The position numbers were made by a program, and so were the translations under genes. The notes beneath the pieces are model-generated. The model was not told the DNA's origin. It did not search any database and worked only from the letters and a program-made list of their open reading frames with translations. 8,056 bases of DNA from Acetobacteraceae bacterium (GTDB taxonomy: Bacteria > Pseudomonadota > Alphaproteobacteria > Acetobacterales > Acetobacteraceae). Positions 6,119 through 8,056 of this stretch are shown in pieces. Numbering within the stretch: the stretch's first letter is position 1; each line of letters opens with the position of its first letter. The stretch is taken from the NCBI GenBank assembly GCA_027340195.1, contig DAHWNE010000217.1, positions 1-8,056 on the forward strand, given 5' to 3'.

Positions 6119-8021
6119 ACAGCAGGGCAAGCCGGGCGGCGAGTTCGGACTCGGCGCGCCGCTGCGCCTGAGCGGCCAGTCTTGCGCCGGCGTTGGCGGC
6201 GCCGAACCCGCCATAGCCGTCGCGCTGCACCACCTCGCAGAAGAACCGGTCCTGGAAGGCGGCGGTATAGGCCTGGTAATAGGGGCCGCCCTCGTCGCGG
6301 TCATACAGCAGGCCGAGCCCGCGCAGCCGTTCCAGCTCCGCGGGCGTCACATCGAGCCGGCCCGCCAGATCCTCGTAATAGGCCGGCGGCACCGGCAGCA
6401 TCCGCGCCCCCCGCGCGCGCAGCCCGGCCACCGTGGCCGTGATATCGGCGCAGCCGAAGGCGATGTGATGCACCCCGGCGCCGGCATAGGCGGAGACGAA
6501 GCGCCCGGTCGCGGTCTCCCGGCTTTCCGAGATGTTGAGCGGCAGGCGGATGGTTCCCGCCGCATCGACCAGCGCGCGCGAGCGGATCAGCCCGTACGGG
6601 TCGGCCATCTCCACCAGCGCCTGCGGCAGCAGGCCGAACACCGCCTTGTAGAACAGCACGAAACTGTCCATCCGCCCGGCCGGCAGCGCCTGGGCGACGT
6701 GATCGATGCGCTCCAGCAGCGGCGGCGGGGCGGCGAGCGTCGGGTCCAGCACGAAATCATCGTCGTAGAGGCTCCGCCCGGGGGCGTCGGGGCCGACCAG
6801 GAAGATCAGGGTGCCGTCGGGGGCGCGCACCGCCGGGATTTGGCGCTCGCCGGCGCCGGTGCGTTCGTGCCAGGGAGGCGCGAGCAGGGCGGCGGCGCGC
6901 GCCTCCGCCCGCGCCGCGTCATCGACCCGGAACGCCATGGCGCAGACCGAGGGGCCGTGCAGGTGGAAATGCTCGGCCGCGGCGCTGTCCGGCTCGGCGT
7001 TGAGGATCAGGTTGGCGCGGCCCTGGCGATACAGCTCCACCGCCTTGGAGCGGTGCTGCCCGGCATAGGCGAAGCCCAGCGTGCCGAGGAACCGGGCGAG
7101 TTCGGCGCGGCTTTCGGCATCGACCGCGAATTCCAGGAACTCGATCCCGTCATAGCTGGCGGGCGGCGGCAGGGCGGCGGCGGGGACGGTCGGGCGCGCC
7201 TCGGCTTCCAGCAGGATCAGCGAGCGCAGCCCGTCGCGCGCGGTCAGTCGCGCGGGGGCGGCGCGCATGTCGTCGTTGAAGATTTCCAACGACAGCGGGC
7301 CGGCATAGCCGGCGTCCAGCACGTCGGCCAGGAATTTCGCCACCGGCAGCGCGCCCTGGCCGGGGAACAGGCGGAAATGCCGGCTCCAGGACAGCACATC
7401 CATCGACAGCGCCGGCGCGTCGGCGAGCTGAACGAAGGCGAGTTTGGCGGCGGGCACTTCGGCCAGCCCGGCCAGATCGTCGCCGGCCGCCAGCACATGG
7501 AAACTGTCGAGGATGAGCCCCAGCGCCGGATGCGCCGCCTGCCGCACGATCCGCCAGGCGTGACGCCATCGGTTGATGTGCCGGCCCCAGGCCAGCGCCT
7601 CGAAGCCGACGGCCAGGCCGCGCGCGGCGGCGCGTTCGGCGAGCGCGGCGAGGTCGGCGGCGGCGCGGGCGTCATCGGGCAGCGAGTCCGGGGCGACCGA
7701 GGAGCAGACCAGCATCAGCGGCGCGCCGAGCGCTTCCATCACGTCGAACTTGCGCTCGGCGCGGTCCAGGTTGCGGGCCAGGCGATCGGCGGGCACCGCC
7801 TCGAAATCCCGGAACGGTTGCCAGAGCGGGATCTCGAGGCCGAGATCGGCGGCGATGCGGCGGATATCGGCCGGCGTGCCGTCGAAGGTCAGCAGATCGG
7901 CGTCGAACAGTTCCACCCCGTCGAATCCGGCCCGGGCGGCGGCTTCCAGCTTGTCGGGCAGGGTGCCGGACAGGGTGACGGTGGCGATGGCGCGCTTGCG
8001 GCGCGGGATGGGGGCGGGCAT
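6117..8021 (-). CDS. quiC: 3-dehydroshikimate dehydratase QuiC, TIM barrel fused to HPPD-like domain
   Basis: A 634-residue two-domain protein. Residues about 10-272 are a xylose-isomerase-like TIM barrel starting IATVTLSGTLPDKLEAAARAGF, as in QuiC proteins. Likely metal ligands are E141 (GFEALAWGRHINRW), D172 (LDSFH), Q198 and E246. This domain dehydrates 3-dehydroshikimate to protocatechuate in quinate/shikimate catabolism. Residues about 290-610 are two VOC modules like 4-hydroxyphenylpyruvate dioxygenase and keep a possible 2-His-1-Glu iron site: H441 (IDHVAQ), H519 (GVHHIAFG) and E596 (FFCEVVQR). Databases often call such fusions bifunctional sugar-phosphate isomerase/HPPD proteins. The second domain's activity is unsettled. 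GGAG at 8032-8029 lies 7 bases before the ATG. Some relatives start about 8-10 residues later, but no later start codon is evident. A crotonase gene follows after 11 bases; no other quinate or protocatechuate genes are in view. Confidence 0.92.
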   Translation of the reverse strand: MPAPIPRRKRAIATVTLSGTLPDKLEAAARAGFDGVELFDADLLTFDGTPADIRRIAADLGLEIPLWQPFRDFEAVPADRLARNLDRAERKFDVMEALGAPLMLVCSSVAPDSLPDDARAAADLAALAERAAARGLAVGFEALAWGRHINRWRHAWRIVRQAAHPALGLILDSFHVLAAGDDLAGLAEVPAAKLAFVQLADAPALSMDVLSWSRHFRLFPGQGALPVAKFLADVLDAGYAGPLSLEIFNDDMRAAPARLTARDGLRSLILLEAEARPTVPAAALPPPASYDGIEFLEFAVDAESRAELARFLGTLGFAYAGQHRSKAVELYRQGRANLILNAEPDSAAAEHFHLHGPSVCAMAFRVDDAARAEARAAALLAPPWHERTGAGERQIPAVRAPDGTLIFLVGPDAPGRSLYDDDFVLDPTLAAPPPLLERIDHVAQALPAGRMDSFVLFYKAVFGLLPQALVEMADPYGLIRSRALVDAAGTIRLPLNISESRETATGRFVSAYAGAGVHHIAFGCADITATVAGLRARGARMLPVPPAYYEDLAGRLDVTPAELERLRGLGLLYDRDEGGPYYQAYTAAFQDRFFCEVVQRDGYGGFGAANAGARLAAQAQRRAESELAARLALL

Positions 8022-8056
8022 CGGCGGGCTCCGGCGGGGGGCGGGATGTTACCGGG
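8022..8056. other. Leader of quiC at the window edge
   Basis: Only 35 bases remain before the window ends. They contain the likely quiC ribosome site (GGAG, minus strand, 8032-8029). No promoter can be judged from so short a stretch, and whether quiC is the first gene of its transcript cannot be seen. Confidence 0.5.

Overview
The window is GC-rich (roughly 70% by eye) with strong third-position G/C bias and tightly packed genes. It fits a free-living alphaproteobacterium. The MbfA-type ferritin/VIT1 fusion, the QuiC-type two-domain dehydroshikimate dehydratase and the general style suggest Rhodospirillales/Acetobacteraceae or a relative; this placement is inference, not proof.

Left part, plus strand. 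Bases 1-455 hold no supported gene but carry a 14-base repeat with a perfectly palindromic core in two copies (325-338 and 379-392) and a possible promoter (421-450). The promoter sits so close to the next ATG that its transcript would be leaderless. Three plus-strand genes follow: an MbfA-like membrane-bound ferritin/iron exporter (456-1412), a cytochrome b561 (1423-2001; ribosome site overlaps the previous stop) and an EamA/DMT-family permease (2047-2955). The first two look like one operon for iron export plus membrane electron transfer. The third is probably read through, behind a possible hairpin at its ribosome site.

Right part, minus strand, read from right to left: a QuiC-type 3-dehydroshikimate dehydratase (8021-6117), an enoyl-CoA hydratase/isomerase-family protein (6105-5326), a FitA/VapB antitoxin (5252-5013), a VapC PIN-domain toxin (5010-4600) and a gamma-glutamyltranspeptidase-like Ntn-hydrolase (4564-2966). 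The two blocks converge with only 10 bases between stop codons. QuiC turns 3-dehydroshikimate into protocatechuate in quinate/shikimate catabolism. It is apparently translated with the enoyl-CoA hydratase-like protein, whose role there is unknown.

The points most worth following are: (1) three tandem copies, at 9-base spacing, of an octamer like the FitA operator half-site, over a -10 box in front of the toxin-antitoxin pair; (2) a GGT-like enzyme with intact catalytic machinery but with the gamma-glutamyl-binding residues replaced; (3) the MbfA/cytochrome b561 pairing; (4) the twin palindromes upstream of mbfA. Most genes belong to known families. No RNA gene, CRISPR array, insertion sequence or riboswitch was seen.
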